Of a stretch of DNA of 64,000 bases, positions 22,541 to 34,000 are shown piece after piece; within the stretch, counting starts at the first letter, position 1; each line of letters starts with the position of its first letter. Under the pieces are notes generated by a model. It searched no databases, was not told where the DNA came from, and saw only the letters and a list, made by a program, of their open reading frames with translations. A program made the translations under genes and the position numbers. Source of the DNA: Vicugna pacos (taxonomy: Eukaryota; Chordata; Mammalia; Artiodactyla; Camelidae); contig NC_132989.1 of assembly GCF_048564905.1 (NCBI RefSeq), forward strand, positions 9,779,257 through 9,843,256, given 5' to 3'.

Positions 22541-23095
22541 TTCTTAAACGCAATTATATTATATTGTGCATTTGCTAAATGCTAAGCTTTGAATAAGGGG
22601 AAGCTTTCATGGCGGGGTGGGTAAAAATCTACGCTGCCTTATAACTGATAGATATGAAAAATAATTGTTTAAAATTTGATTTTTTAAAAAAGCACTCTTT
22701 TCAGGAAGGGGTAAAATGCAATCAATCGATGAAATAAAATTTCCACTATTAAGTCTCTATCTTTTAACAGTGATTTTAAGTAAATTACTGTTTTGTGTTA
22801 CTCCTAAGTTGTCTATATTTCATACAATATAAGAGTATTTTTTGACAGATGAACTGCTGGTTACTTGTTCAACTCAGAAAAGTTGAAAATGATGATAGAA
22901 ACAGAATGACAAATGTAGATCCAGCATATTTCTAGGCAAATATATCACTGGGCTCCTTAACGACAGTCAAAATCCCACATAATAATAAAAGGTACCAGGA
23001 ACTTGTACGCACTTATCTGTTCCGACATTCTGAAAGTGTAATCCAAAATAGAAACTTCAAACTCCGATTCCCTCCTAAAATAAGAGCCAATTTCT
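22541..23095. other. AT-rich single-copy intron
   Basis: No repeat recognised. AATCAATCGATGA at about 22720-22732 carries ATCGAT and a PBX/HOX-like core. This is a candidate conserved non-coding block only by look. Confidence 0.4.
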
Positions 23096-23490
23096 GCTAA
23101 AAATGCCCGTCTCCAAACTCTCAGGAAGCAAAGAACACAGCTTCATCTACAATGATCTTCCCTGCCCACGACTGTCCTTTCATGTAGAAAAGTCACAGAA
23201 AGTTGGAGCAGGCTCAGAGCACAAGAGTTCACATACTTTTCTCTTTCACAAGCATATTGCCAGCCAAATCCTAACTTTCCAAAGTGACTCTGCCCTGCTG
23301 AAAATCAGATCTGGGAGGGGGCTGGGGACAGAAAGCTCACAAGCCCACACCAAATGTTTAAGTGACGGAGTTCTAACTTGTTCGCACACCCCCCCAACCC
23401 CATCCCCGAAACGCAGAGTACTTGCCAACAAACAGCAGGCTTAGAAAGCGAAGGGAAAGCGTGCACATGCAAGAATGAGCAGTCCCCTAC

Positions 23491-23580
23491 CTCTCTGGTC
23501 TGCTGCACAAAGAGGCTGGCTGGTGAAAATCACCCACGGTCCGGGCGAGCGCGGAGAGGCTGGAAGGGGGCGGCCCTCGG
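23491..23580 (-). promoter_or_regulatory. Candidate CpG-rich promoter and non-coding first exon for SGCD
   Basis: Seven CpGs fall within 43 bases (23537-23579), in an intron that is otherwise CpG-poor, together with an Sp1-type GC box (GGGGCGG, 23567-23573). On the minus strand the segment has no ATG and ends CAGAGAG followed by GTAGGG (donor GT at 23490-23489). Spliced to the acceptor at 784 it would give GAG next to the delta-sarcoglycan ATG, with a purine at -3. The orientation and position upstream of the first coding exon fit an SGCD 5' UTR exon. This is inference: I cannot confirm transcription, and the donor is only moderate at +4 to +6. Confidence 0.4.
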
Positions 23581-23581
23581 C

Positions 23582-24262
23582 CAGCTGGGGGTGAGCAGGC
23601 CCAGCCCGTGCTCAGAAGCTGCCCCAGTCAGATTTTCCAGCTGGAGACTTGCAGCCAAGTCCCTGCCCATGCCTGAAGAATTTCCTGGACAGCATTCCCG
23701 TTCTTTTTCTGACTGCTTTGAAACCATACTCTGTGCTTCAATACGGCTTTGTCAGGCCAACTCCCAGCTACTGGGCTGCCTCCAGCTCTCAATGGGAAAC
23801 ACATGTGTCGAGCACAGACTCGCTACCCTGCATCCATGCCCGTGGCGTCTGCTGGGCTCACACTCACGACCACAAAGCCAACGGCTTCTAGAACCAGTTC
23901 TGCTTTCTCGGCCCTTTTCCACCCAGCTGGCCCCTGCTCCGTGGTGCTAGATCCTGGAGTTCAGTCCTCTCTTCCTTAAGCTCATCCCTGCCCCCATTTA
24001 ACTGGCTCCATCTGCTCACAGTCCCCAGCTGACCCCTGTAACTCCCCTGGAGCTCTCGCCAGCCCTGATAAGGAGCCTATTACAGCTGAGAGATGGGCAT
24101 TCTAATTGGATCTCCCCTACCTGCCTGATGCCTCTGTCTTTGCTCAAAATTTCAATTGCTAGAGGGGAAGCCATATTTTTAGCATTTCCAGACTGGTTCA
24201 GGACTTCAGAGTTGTCCCCCCATCCTGATATGTGCATCTCTTGCTGCTGCACCTAAAAATAA
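23582..24262 (-). promoter_or_regulatory. Cluster of muscle-type factor motifs (E-boxes, MCAT, MEF2)
   Basis: Immediately upstream of the CpG cluster in SGCD orientation are five CAGCTG E-boxes (23582, 23638, 23924, 24026, 24083), a CATTCC MCAT core (23693-23698), a GATAAG (24067-24072), a near-MEF2 ATATTTTTAG (24173-24182) and a perfect MEF2 site CTAAAAATAA (24253-24262). Chance would give about one CAGCTG per 4 kb. MyoD-class, TEAD and MEF2 factors drive many sarcolemma genes. No repeat was recognised here, so the motifs are not copies from a mobile element that I know. Confidence 0.4.
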
Positions 24263-24955
24263 TGCAGTTATTTCACAGGCACTTTTGTGGCTCTTTGCTC
24301 TATAACTGTGCTAGTGCAAAAAAAAAAAAAAGTAATGTTTTGCAGGCTGTTGTAATGTGTGTTGTGGTTATAGGAAACAGCAAGGAGAAAAGACTGCACC
24401 TTTAATCAAAATGGGTCCTAACTGTATATACCTGTGATTTTTTTCTGGCTGCCGCTTCACCAAGATATCCCATGTACTTTCTGCTGGATTTTGTGGTCTA
24501 CCATGGGGATTTCCTCCTTCTATATAACAGAGAAGACATTTCTAAAGATATGAAGAAGATGCCCCTCTTCTCCCATACTGAAAATCCCATATCTGAAGAC
24601 CTAAAGCTAAACTGTCAAGGTAACAGGATAGAAAAAAAAAAAAAAAGATGATTTTGAGAGAGCCTCATTTGTTTCCAGGGTCTTCTTGTCTTTTTTTTTT
24701 TTTTTTTTTTTGGTATTCCAAAACTCCTATCCCACTAGCAACTTATTTTAAAGAACTGGCTTGCCCGATTTTAAAAGTGCTGTGTATTCCGGAGGGGCTG
24801 CTGTAAATAATAGATTTGGTGGGATCTGGAGTTTTGCATCAAACTGCAGTGGGTACTTTCAGAAAGATTCAATTTTGCCTTGGGAAGCAGTGTGTATATC
24901 TGTGTGGGGAGGAAGGGGGCATGTGCGCCTCTAAGGTCAGGATGTAATTACAGAA
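24263..24955. other. Single-copy intron with a T21 run
   Basis: A pure T run is at 24691-24711 and an A run at 24318-24331. No repeat family was recognised around them. TATATAA at 24521 on the plus strand has no supporting context. Confidence 0.5.
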
Positions 24956-24959
24956 ACAA

Positions 24960-25145
24960 AGAACTCCACAGTAGGAGGGAACCCCAGAGACCATCCAATC
25001 CAAATGGTTTCAATCCTTCGTTTCACACAGGGAAATGGAGGTCCACATAGATAAGATGACTTGTCCAGAGTGCAAAGACTCATAATGTTAGAGCTGATGC
25101 TAGAAAGTAGGATTTGGGCTAATTTTCAAAGTGCTTTCTCTAGCC
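24960..25145 (-). repeat. MIR-like ancient repeat fragment
   Basis: CCCAGAGACCATCCAATCCA, GGGAAATGGAGGTCCACATA and AGATGACTTGTCCAGAGTGC resemble an ancient MIR-type core on the reverse strand; the subfamily is unclear. Confidence 0.45.
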
Positions 25146-25149
25146 CAGC

Positions 25150-25395
25150 ATCAACTGGGAAAGGCAGTATCATCTAACTGTCACACGAGTAGCCTTGCAA
25201 TCAGAGGGCCTGGGTGTAATCCTAGCTGTTTCTTCTTGGCTGTGAATCCTGGTTAGTTTGCTTAACGTCTCTGGGCCTCAGTTTCCTCATCTGCAAAATG
25301 GGGATAACAAAAGACTCTAACTCACAGAATTGTTAGGATTTGGTGAGATAATCCATACAAAATGTTTGTTACACTGTCGGTAAATAAATTTTACT
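25150..25395 (+). repeat. MIR, nearly complete
   Basis: CAATCAGAGGGCCTGGGTGT, CTCTGGGCCTCAGTTTCCTC, ATCTGCAAAATGGGGATAAC, GAATTGTTAGGATTTGGTGA and a GTAAATAAATTTTA end follow MIR in forward order. Confidence 0.88.
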
Positions 25396-26780
25396 TTTTT
25401 TTTAATCAAGCAAAAATCAGACCCTTTCTCTTACCAAAAAGCAACATTGTACTTTCACATCTAGCCTGAGTTCCTGAACTATCTGATTGGCTACTGAAGT
25501 TTTTTGCCAACTAACTTTTACATAACAGGGACCTACCACCTTAAATATAGGCAAGTGTCTAATGCCTTATTGGAACACTGAACCAACCACATAGCTACTT
25601 TTCACTTATTCTCTACATATAGCACTGAAGTCTTTCTTCAAGATTAAATCACAGGAAAGGTAAACAGTGAGATCAAATCTGCAGTCAGTTTCATGAGGCT
25701 GAACAAAGTGCCATTTGCAGAGAACTGGACCTTCTCTCCAAACCTTAAGAGCTCAAGATTATCATTCTAAAAATAGAAGACCATTAACAATTGCCATTCC
25801 ACGTTTGGCAACTGCAGTGTCCTAAATTGACAACAAAATAAAATCCTGTAAATTGAGGAAGAAACCATACCGAGGAAACAGCTGCAACAAATTCTCAAGA
25901 ATCCGATTTCTAGCTGGGGTCCCAGAGCCTTTGTTTCAGAAGCAATCAAAGCAAGTGGTTAATGCACCACTCACTACTTACTAACCATGTCGGGATGCCA
26001 TGCTTTTAGAAAAACAAAAGAGGAGGGGAAGTTCTTAATTTCAAGTAACTTACAAATGTTCTGGTAATCAACGAAAATAACAGTGAAAATAAAAAAGCTA
26101 CATAAAACAACTGGAAAAACCAAGGTCTGATTTTATACAAAGGCAGAACAATGGTGATGTGATCCAAAGGACACTGCTCTGATGCTTCTCTAAAGACTTG
26201 CTGCATGGCTCATCTCAGCGTGGCTATGTGGGGTGGGATACCTTAGTTTGAGACTCAGCTTCATTACTACCAGCTGGAAAATCCTAAAAAGTTACTCTTC
26301 TAATGTTAAGAAAAATGACCAAAAACTTGAAAATAAGGCCAAAAGGTAGTCACTTTCTTTCAAAGTCATATATGCTAATTGTTTAACATGCCCTCCCAAG
26401 AATTATTTAAGGGGGAATGTGCTTTGTTCTGTTTACTGTTTACCACTGAATAAAGATCCCAAATTTAGTAAAGTTGCATGTTAACTTGGGAGACTTTTGT
26501 CTGTTAACGATACAAGTTGTTTCTCTTCCATAGAAAATATAACCTCAGATGTGATGGTTTATCGCCCTGTAGGATGTTAACCAGTTTTGTATCTAGTCGA
26601 GCTAACATTCCTTTATGAATGTACCTGCGAATAAAGAGGTCCTCAAGTGGTCTTGGAATCAGTCTTACCATCATACTGATTCCTTCATTATTAATGAGTC
26701 AAATAAAATCTTTGACATATTTTCATTTTATATTTGTAAGAGTCGTGCATTTAAAGATGATAACTTGACACTTCCGTTTT
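25396..26780. other. Intron, no recognised feature
   Basis: No repeat recognised. On the minus strand ATG followed by GTAAGA occurs at 26671-26663; see the findings. Confidence 0.5.
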
Positions 26781-26784
26781 CTTC

Positions 26785-26900
26785 ATCTGCATGAGTGTTG
26801 TAAGTTTTCGTGAGATAACGCATAATAAAGCACTTAGCAAAGTGTACGGCACACGGTAAGTGCTCAAGCTATGGAAGGACTGCTATTATTTAATGCTATA
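26785..26900 (+). repeat. MIR 3' part
   Basis: TTCGTGAGATAACGCATAAT, AAAGCACTTAGCAAAGTGTA and GCACACGGTAAGTGCTCAAG match the 3' half of MIR. Confidence 0.7.
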
Positions 26901-27204
26901 CTATTTGGTTTTCAGTTTTGTAAAGGACCCTAGAGATCACTAGACTAGATCACTGGACTAGCCTCCTCCCTCCTACACCTTTCAGTCCTTGCCACTAGAT
27001 TCTAAATCCCCTCTTGGATGGCCACTCCAGCTGGAGTTCTTTTACAGATCGATCTGTTCACTTTTCAGAGAGGTCTACTTTTAAAGTTCTAAAACTAACA
27101 ACTGAAATAAATGTCCCTATAGCACATTCAGATTCTACAGCTGCTCATCATGAAGGTCAGTCAGCAATTCTGATCACACGGATCCCATGAATGAGAAAAC
27201 CCCA

Positions 27205-27315
27205 TTCAAAGCTAGAACGTAAGGTCCATGAGGACATGGGTTTTTGTCTGCTTCGTCTCCTGCCCTTTCCCCAAAGTCTCAGATGGGTAAGTACCTGGCT
27301 CGCATATTTAACCTT
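27205..27315 (+). mobile_element. L2 3'-end fragment
   Basis: GAACGTAAGGTCCATGAGGA, CATGGGTTTTTGTCTGCTTC and CCCCAAAGTCTCAGATG match the L2 3' end in order. Confidence 0.6.
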
Positions 27316-27724
27316 TGAACAAATAACAACTTTTGACTTACTTGAAAGCAGGGACCCTAAATCATCCTTATTTAGGAGGTATTTTGACTATAGTTTAAAC
27401 TCATCTGGTACCACTGGATCATTTCTCCTCATTACGGTTTGGATTCCTTTTAACTCTGGTTTGCTTTCTTCCAGGAATGGTTCAGTTTGGCTACTTTCTT
27501 CTTAAAATTTGGTGCTGAGAGGTGAGCATGCTTTGTAGATGTGCTGGGTCTAATGTAGGGGCAGAGGAACAACTCCTTGTCTCATTTAGGATGAACACTT
27601 CCATGAATACAGTTCCCGATAATACTAGGTTTGGAGGCAGTAACCTTCAGGCACCAGAGAAGCCAGCTCCTAGTGCCTCTCTATTATACGTGCGTTTATT
27701 AGGCTACATCTCCTACGTAGTTTA
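27316..27724. other. Intron, no recognised feature
   Basis: Nothing assigned. Confidence 0.5.
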
Positions 27725-27935
27725 TTTACATCTGTGATTCTCAAGCTTAGCTCTATGTGAGAGTCATCTGAAGGGGGCTTTCAAAATAACCAGAGATAGA
27801 GGCCTGTCACGGAGACTTTGATTCTATTGAATTGGGACAGGAACCAGGTGACAGTACTTTGTGTTGAGCCCTCCCCCACCAAAATGAAAATGACTCTAAT
27901 GTAAGCCAGACTCAAGAATCACTGTTACAGCGATA
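27725..27935. mobile_element. hAT-Charlie element (MER20 type)
   Basis: Left end GTGATTCTCAAGCTTAGCTC and right end CAAGAATCACTG are near-mirror terminal repeats; GAGTCATCTGAAGGGGGCTT and TTTGATTCTATTGAATTGGG lie between. This is the full layout of a MER20-like element. Confidence 0.7.
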
Positions 27936-28029
27936 GCTTCACTTTAAACATAAACATAATTGTGTCATTCTGTGCACTAAAGTCCTTATCACTGCTTTAA
28001 AGGGGAAGACAGCCACCATCACTATGACT

Positions 28030-28495
28030 TAAAAGGCCTGGCTTGATCAGGTCCCTGGTCTCCCTCTTCAGTCTTATCTGCTGCCACTCCCCCTTCTTCC
28101 AGTGTTTCAAAGACATCATGTATCTTTACACTTGAGATTCAAAACAGCTGTCCTCTTTCTTTCTGGAAAGTATTTTTCCCGAATGTTACCTTCACTCCCC
28201 TGTTTTCTTCTATTTAACTTCTATTCAATCTTCATATTTATATTTTAATCACTGTCTCTAGGATTTGGTTACCTGAACCCCAGAACCAACCCTCTCCTAT
28301 TATATATGCCTCCAAACTAGCACTTACCAGACATATGATTATATATTTACCTGTGTTCTTACTTGACTCATGTCAGTCTTTCCTGATAGACAATATTCTC
28401 CATAACGATCAAAACTAGGCTTCCTTGCTCACTACTGTTTCCTAGTTCTACCATGCCTAGCACATAGAACGTGCACAACAGATATTGTTAAGTGA
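28030..28495 (+). mobile_element. L2 LINE 3' end
   Basis: GGTCCCTGGTCTCCCTCTTC, TTACCTTCACTCCCCTG, CCTAGCACATAGAACGTGCA and the final ACAGATATTGTTAAGTGAA follow the L2 3' end in order. Confidence 0.7.
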
Positions 28496-30584
28496 AGGCA
28501 GTTTTTTTTTTAAATCCAAGCAAAAGAGCATGTATACAACTCCATTTTTTTAAATCTTGGTTTTTCAGACTTCATTTAATCTGCAACTTTTTATCTCTAT
28601 GTTAATAGAAAAATGTTAGACCCTTAAAGGTCAGAGCCTTGGGAACGGGCTACCTTGTATATTTCAGGCTACAGGCAACATTCTTTTTACAAAAGTGCAG
28701 AATCAGCATGACTCAGCACAGGTGACTCAGCACAGGGGTTAGTGCCAGAGTAATAGATCCAATGTAGAGTCAGGGGTGTTCTTCTCTTGTACAGTAGGGT
28801 GTTTATGATTACTGGGCAGAGGATTTGCTGGGCCAGTCACTTGAGAGGGCAGGCTAAGCTGAGATGGAGTCATACAGAGGTACAAAGCCATCATGGCACA
28901 AGCCTGCGAAGAGGCACTCGTCAGGACCCTTTCAGTTATGGCAGCCAGAACCTACTGAAATTAACCTAATGAAAAAAAGAAATGAGAGTTCCTAAATATT
29001 ACTTTAAACCCAAGTGGATCTTAATGTGGGAAGGAGTGTAGCAGGTAAAAAAATAATCAAAGCTCTCTTCTTCTCTAGGCTTCATTCTCTTTTGCTCTCT
29101 CCATTGAGTAGTAAGATGTCCACAGGTGGTCCCAAGCTCACTTTAGTAGGGAAAATAAAAGATCTTTTCCAGAAAGGATGCTAGGTAGCCCTGGACAAAC
29201 CTCTACAACCAGGGGTATGAAGCTCTTAGTGGGGGCCATATTTGGCTCATATGACAACCCTAGCAACTAAAGGGAAGGAATCAGCTCCATCTCCATCACA
29301 GGAACAGAGTAGGCTAATTAAGGAATTGAGAAAAAGCAGTAGGCGAAGTCCCATGTAAACTACGGGTGACAGGGCACTCAAGACATATTCATCATCTTGC
29401 CAAGGGAAGGTTCTTTAAGAAATATTGAAAGGCAATATTTAATCAAAGGATAGAAAAAATATTTGCTATATACAAGCCAAAACCAGATGAATTAAAATTA
29501 AACTGATGGCAGATAATTAGAACAGTAACATTATGCCAGCCTTTCATTTAAGGGTTCATTTCCCAAATAATACCTGATGGGAAATGAAACTTACTGTGCT
29601 TTGGCTTTTTGAAACAGACAGAGCAAGTCCAATCCTACTTTTCAATGGCCAAGGGAAAAATTATCTAGTGGATTTTAAAGACACTTTGTGTGTGTGTGTG
29701 GAGGCAATCTGGACCAGGAAGTTTGGCTCAGTGACAAATCAATGACCCACAGTTTTCAGAATATCTCCATTGGCCAGACACAACGTCTAAGGTGAAGTCA
29801 TTTTCTGTTTTGGAAATTCAAATATATGTGTAGTGCACAATGAGGGATTCTCAAGCTAAATCATTACTTTGAAGAGGAATTGACATATTTGATAATTTAA
29901 TGTGACTAGTAATGAAACACACTGCAAATATATCATTTTCAAAATAAATTAAATAGTGTAAAGCAAATACTGGCATAGTTGTATAGATGGTTCCATGCAT
30001 TCTTTCCTGTTCAACACAAAACAATGATCCATTCTTCTAAAATTTCATTCTGGTCCATAATTTCTCATTGTCTTACAGCTTCCTGGAAGTAAAACTCTTG
30101 AAATATACATTTTTATTTGGAAATAAAATTTACTGATCAATAAAAATGGGCCAGATTTCATGATAGGCACTCCATGCTAGGCAGAAATAAATAAAACCTG
30201 TACTTTGAAAAAAATGATACCATCACTCATCTTTATTTTTATAATAATATCAGTGCTCAATGATACCAAATATTACAGCTGGATTCAGGAATTCCTAGCT
30301 TAAATGTAAGCCCTCTGAATGAGGAGTGCTGCCCTAAACGAAAGGCCAAGCCTCAAAATTCAACATCACAACCCAGCAAATATATATCAAAAAAATCAAA
30401 AGCTGCCAAGGACAGGAAAATACATATTATACATTTCAAATCATTTACTCCTTAGGAGTTTATTTATATATGTGATGGAGAGACATCATTGGGCAAATCC
30501 ACAACTACCATGATGTTTGGCATATAATATGTGCTTAATGAATGCTTAGTAGTTTACTAATAATTAACATTACTAGTAATAAGT
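28496..30584. other. Intron, no securely recognised feature
   Basis: The part 28930-29400 has a repeat-like feel (a stretch with GCAGCCAGAACCTACTGAAA) but I could not place it. A short (GT)n is at 29687-29700. The rest is AT-rich intron. Confidence 0.45.
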
Positions 30585-30803
30585 AGTATTAACTACTATA
30601 TATAAAATAGATAAAGAACAAGTTTCTATTGTGTAGTACTATCAATATCTTGTAGTAACCTATAATGAAAAATAATATGAAAAAGCATATCCAGATGACT
30701 GAAACATTATGCTTCAGAAATTATACTTATACAAACCAGAAATTGATGCAACATTGTAAACTGACTATAAAAAACATTTTAAACTGACTTCAATTAAAAA
30801 AAA
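30585..30803 (+). mobile_element. L1 3'-UTR fragment, first of two in tandem
   Basis: TATAAAATAGATAAAGAACA, ATCAATATCTTGTAGTAACC, AATTGATGCAACATTGTAAA and a final CAATTAAAAAAAAA are the L1 3' UTR. The 5' end is truncated well inside the UTR. Confidence 0.85.
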
Positions 30804-30811
30804 AATTTTTA

Positions 30812-31018
30812 AATACACCCATTACTATGTATAAAATAAGTAAACAAAAGGATCTACTGTATAGCGTAGAGAACTATATTCAATATCCTGTAATAACCTA
30901 TAATGGAAAGAATATATATATATATGTATATGTATAACTGAATCACTTTGCTGTACACCTGAAACTAATACCACAATGTAAATCAACTATGCTTTAATAA
31001 AAAACCAATATACTCTTT
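30812..31018 (+). mobile_element. L1 3'-UTR fragment, second of two in tandem
   Basis: The same UTR segment as the copy directly to its left: GATCTACTGTATAGCGTAGA, GAACTATATTCAATATCCTG, GCTGTACACCTGAAACTAAT, then a CTTTAATAAAAAA end. The two copies are head-to-tail direct repeats. Confidence 0.88.
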
Positions 31019-31024
31019 AAAAAA

Positions 31025-34000
31025 TTTTTTAAAATATTCCATTATTGTCAGATAAAGAGAAGCTGAGGAAGTTTATCACCACTAGACCTGCCTTATAAGA
31101 AATAATAAATGGAATTCTTCAAGTAGAAATGAAAGAATGCTAAGAAACAACATATGAAATAAAAGTATAAAAATCACTGGTAAAAATAAATGTATATATA
31201 TCCTAATACTGTAATGATGGTACATAAATCCCTTTTAACTCTGGCTTCAAAATTAAAAGACAAAAGTTTCAAAAATAACTATAACTACAATAATTAGTTA
31301 ATGGATAAACAATGTTTTAAAATGTTAAGTGTGATATCGAAAACATAACATGCAGAAGGGAAAAGTAAAAGTGTAGAGTGATTCTATATGCAAGTATAAA
31401 GTTAAGTAGTTACTAGTTTAAAACAGACTGTTATAACTCTAAGATGTTTTAGGTACACTTCATGGTAACCCTAAGATGAAGAACCTTAAGGACACAAATA
31501 GCTGAAAGTGAAGGGATGGTAAAAGATATTCCATGCAAATGGTAAACAAAAGACAGCTGAAACAGCTTTAGTCATAGCAGACAAAATAGACTTTCACTCA
31601 AAATCTATCACAGGAGAAAATAAAAGGTCACTGTATAATGATAAAAAGGTCTATTCATCAACAGGATATAACAATTGCAAATATATATGCATTCAACATT
31701 GGAGCATCTAAATACATAAAGCTAGTATTAACAGAACGGTATGGAGAAATATACAGCAATACAGTAGTAGGGGACTTCAATACCCCACTTTCAACAATGG
31801 ATAAATCATCCAGACTGAAAAAAAAAATCAATTAAGGGAATGGCAGTTTGAAATAACAGTACAGACCAAATGGCCCTAACAGACATATACAGAACATTCC
31901 ATACAACAGCAGCAGGATGCACATTCTTTTGATATGTACACAAAACAATCCCCAGGATAGGTAATATGCTGGGCCACAAAATAAGTCTCAACAAATTTAA
32001 GACTGAAATAATATCAAGTATTTTTTTCTGACCACAACAGTATGAAACTAAAAATCAGTAATAGGAGAAAACCTGAAAGATGCACAAATATGTGAAAATT
32101 AAGCAACACACTCTTTAACAACCAACAGGTCAAAGAACAAAACAAAAGGGGAGCCAAAAAGCATCTTGAGACAAACAACAATGAAACACAACACACTAAA
32201 ACTCATGGAATGCAGCAAAGCAATTCTAAGAGGGCAGTTTATAGTGATGAATGTCAACATTAGGGGAACAAACCAAGTGAACAACTGAATTTTATACTTA
32301 AGTTACTCAAAAAAGGACAAAGTTAGCAGAAGAAAGGAAATAATAAAGATTAGAAAAGAAATAAAGAAAAGAGACCAGAAAATCAATCGAAAAGAACAAC
32401 AAAACTAAGGGCTGTTTTTTTTTTTTTGAAAAGATAAACAAAACTGGCAAAACTTTAGCTAGACTAACAAAGAAGAAAAAAGCAGGGAGGACACAAATAA
32501 ATAAAATCATAAAGCTAAGAGAAGGCATTACAATTGATGCCACAGAAATAAAAAGGATCAGAAAAGACTACTATGAACAATTATGCACCAACAAATTGGA
32601 CAACCTGGAAGAGATAAATAATTCCTAGAAACATACAATCTACCAAGACTGAATCTTGAAGACAGAGAAAATGTGAACAAAGTATTTACTAGTAAGGACA
32701 TTGAAGCAGTAATCAAACGCTTCCAAAAAAGAAAAGCTCAGGACCAGATGGTCCTTCACGAGTGAATTCTACCAAACAATCAGAGAAGAATTGATGCCAG
32801 TCCTTCCAAAACTCTTCCAAACAATTGAAGAGGAGGAAACAATTCCAAACTCATTTTACAAGGCTAGCATTATCCTCATAGCAAAGGCAAATAAGGACAC
32901 TACAAGGAAAGAACATTACAGGCCACTATCCTTGGTAAACACAAATGCAAAAATCCTCAACAAAATACCAGCAAACTGAACTAAGACCGCATTAATATAC
33001 ATACCTATAGAGCATCTATGCTTCAGTCATATGTATGTATATGTACAACTGACATTGTGCTGTACACCAGAAATTGACACAACATTGTAAATGGACTATA
33101 TTTCAATTAAAAAAAGAAAAGAAAGAAATTTAACCTTAAAAAAAAATCAGAATTCAAAAAAAAAAAGAGCACATTAAAAGGATGATATAAAAAGATCAAG
33201 TAGGATTCATCCCTGGGATGCAAGAATGGTTTGACATATGCAAATCAATGAAAGTTATGCATCACATTAACAGAAAGAAGGGTAAAAATCATACAATCAC
33301 CTCAATAGATACAGGAAAAGCATTTGATGAAAATTCAACATGCATTCATGATCAAAACTCTCCACAATCCAGGAATGTAAGGACTGTACCTCCATATAAT
33401 AAATACCATACATGACAAGTCCACAGCTAACATCACACTCAATAGTGAAAAGCTGAAAGATCAAGAACAAGTCAGGATGCCCACTCCAATTCAACATATC
33501 ACTGAAAGTCCTACCCAGATCAGTCAGGCAAGAAAAATAAATAAAAGGCATCCAAATTGGAAAGGAAGAAGTTAAACAGTCTCTGTATGCAGACAATTTG
33601 ATTTTACATAGAGAAAACCCTAAAGATTTCATCAAAAAATACTAGAACTAATAAATTCTGTTAAGTTGCAGTATACAAAATCAATACACAAACATAAATT
33701 GCATTTATATACACTAACAAACTGTCAGAAAAGGATTTTTAAAAATACTTAAAAATAAATTTAACTAAGGAGGTGTAAAAGATCTGTACTCTGAAAAATA
33801 TAAAAGTGATAAAAGAAACTGAAGAAGACACAAATAAATGGAAAAATCCCATGTCCATGGATATGAAGAATATTGTTAAAATGCCCATTCTAACTAAAGC
33901 GATCAACAGATTCAATGCAGTCCCTATCAGAATTCCAAAGCCATTTTCACAGAAAGTGAAAAAAATAATCCTAAAATTCACAGAGAACCACAAAAGGCCC

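Noticed and set aside
23378-23950. A 190-codon plus-strand open frame, the longest in the window
   Set aside because: No domain or family resemblance, no splice or start context, and it runs through a GC-rich candidate regulatory segment where stops are rarer. Treated as chance.
24521-24527. TATATAA as a plus-strand promoter
   Set aside because: No initiator, CpG or exon context on that strand; AT-rich introns give such words often.
24640-24711. A and T runs as processed-pseudogene tails
   Set aside because: No retrocopied coding sequence or target duplication adjoins them.
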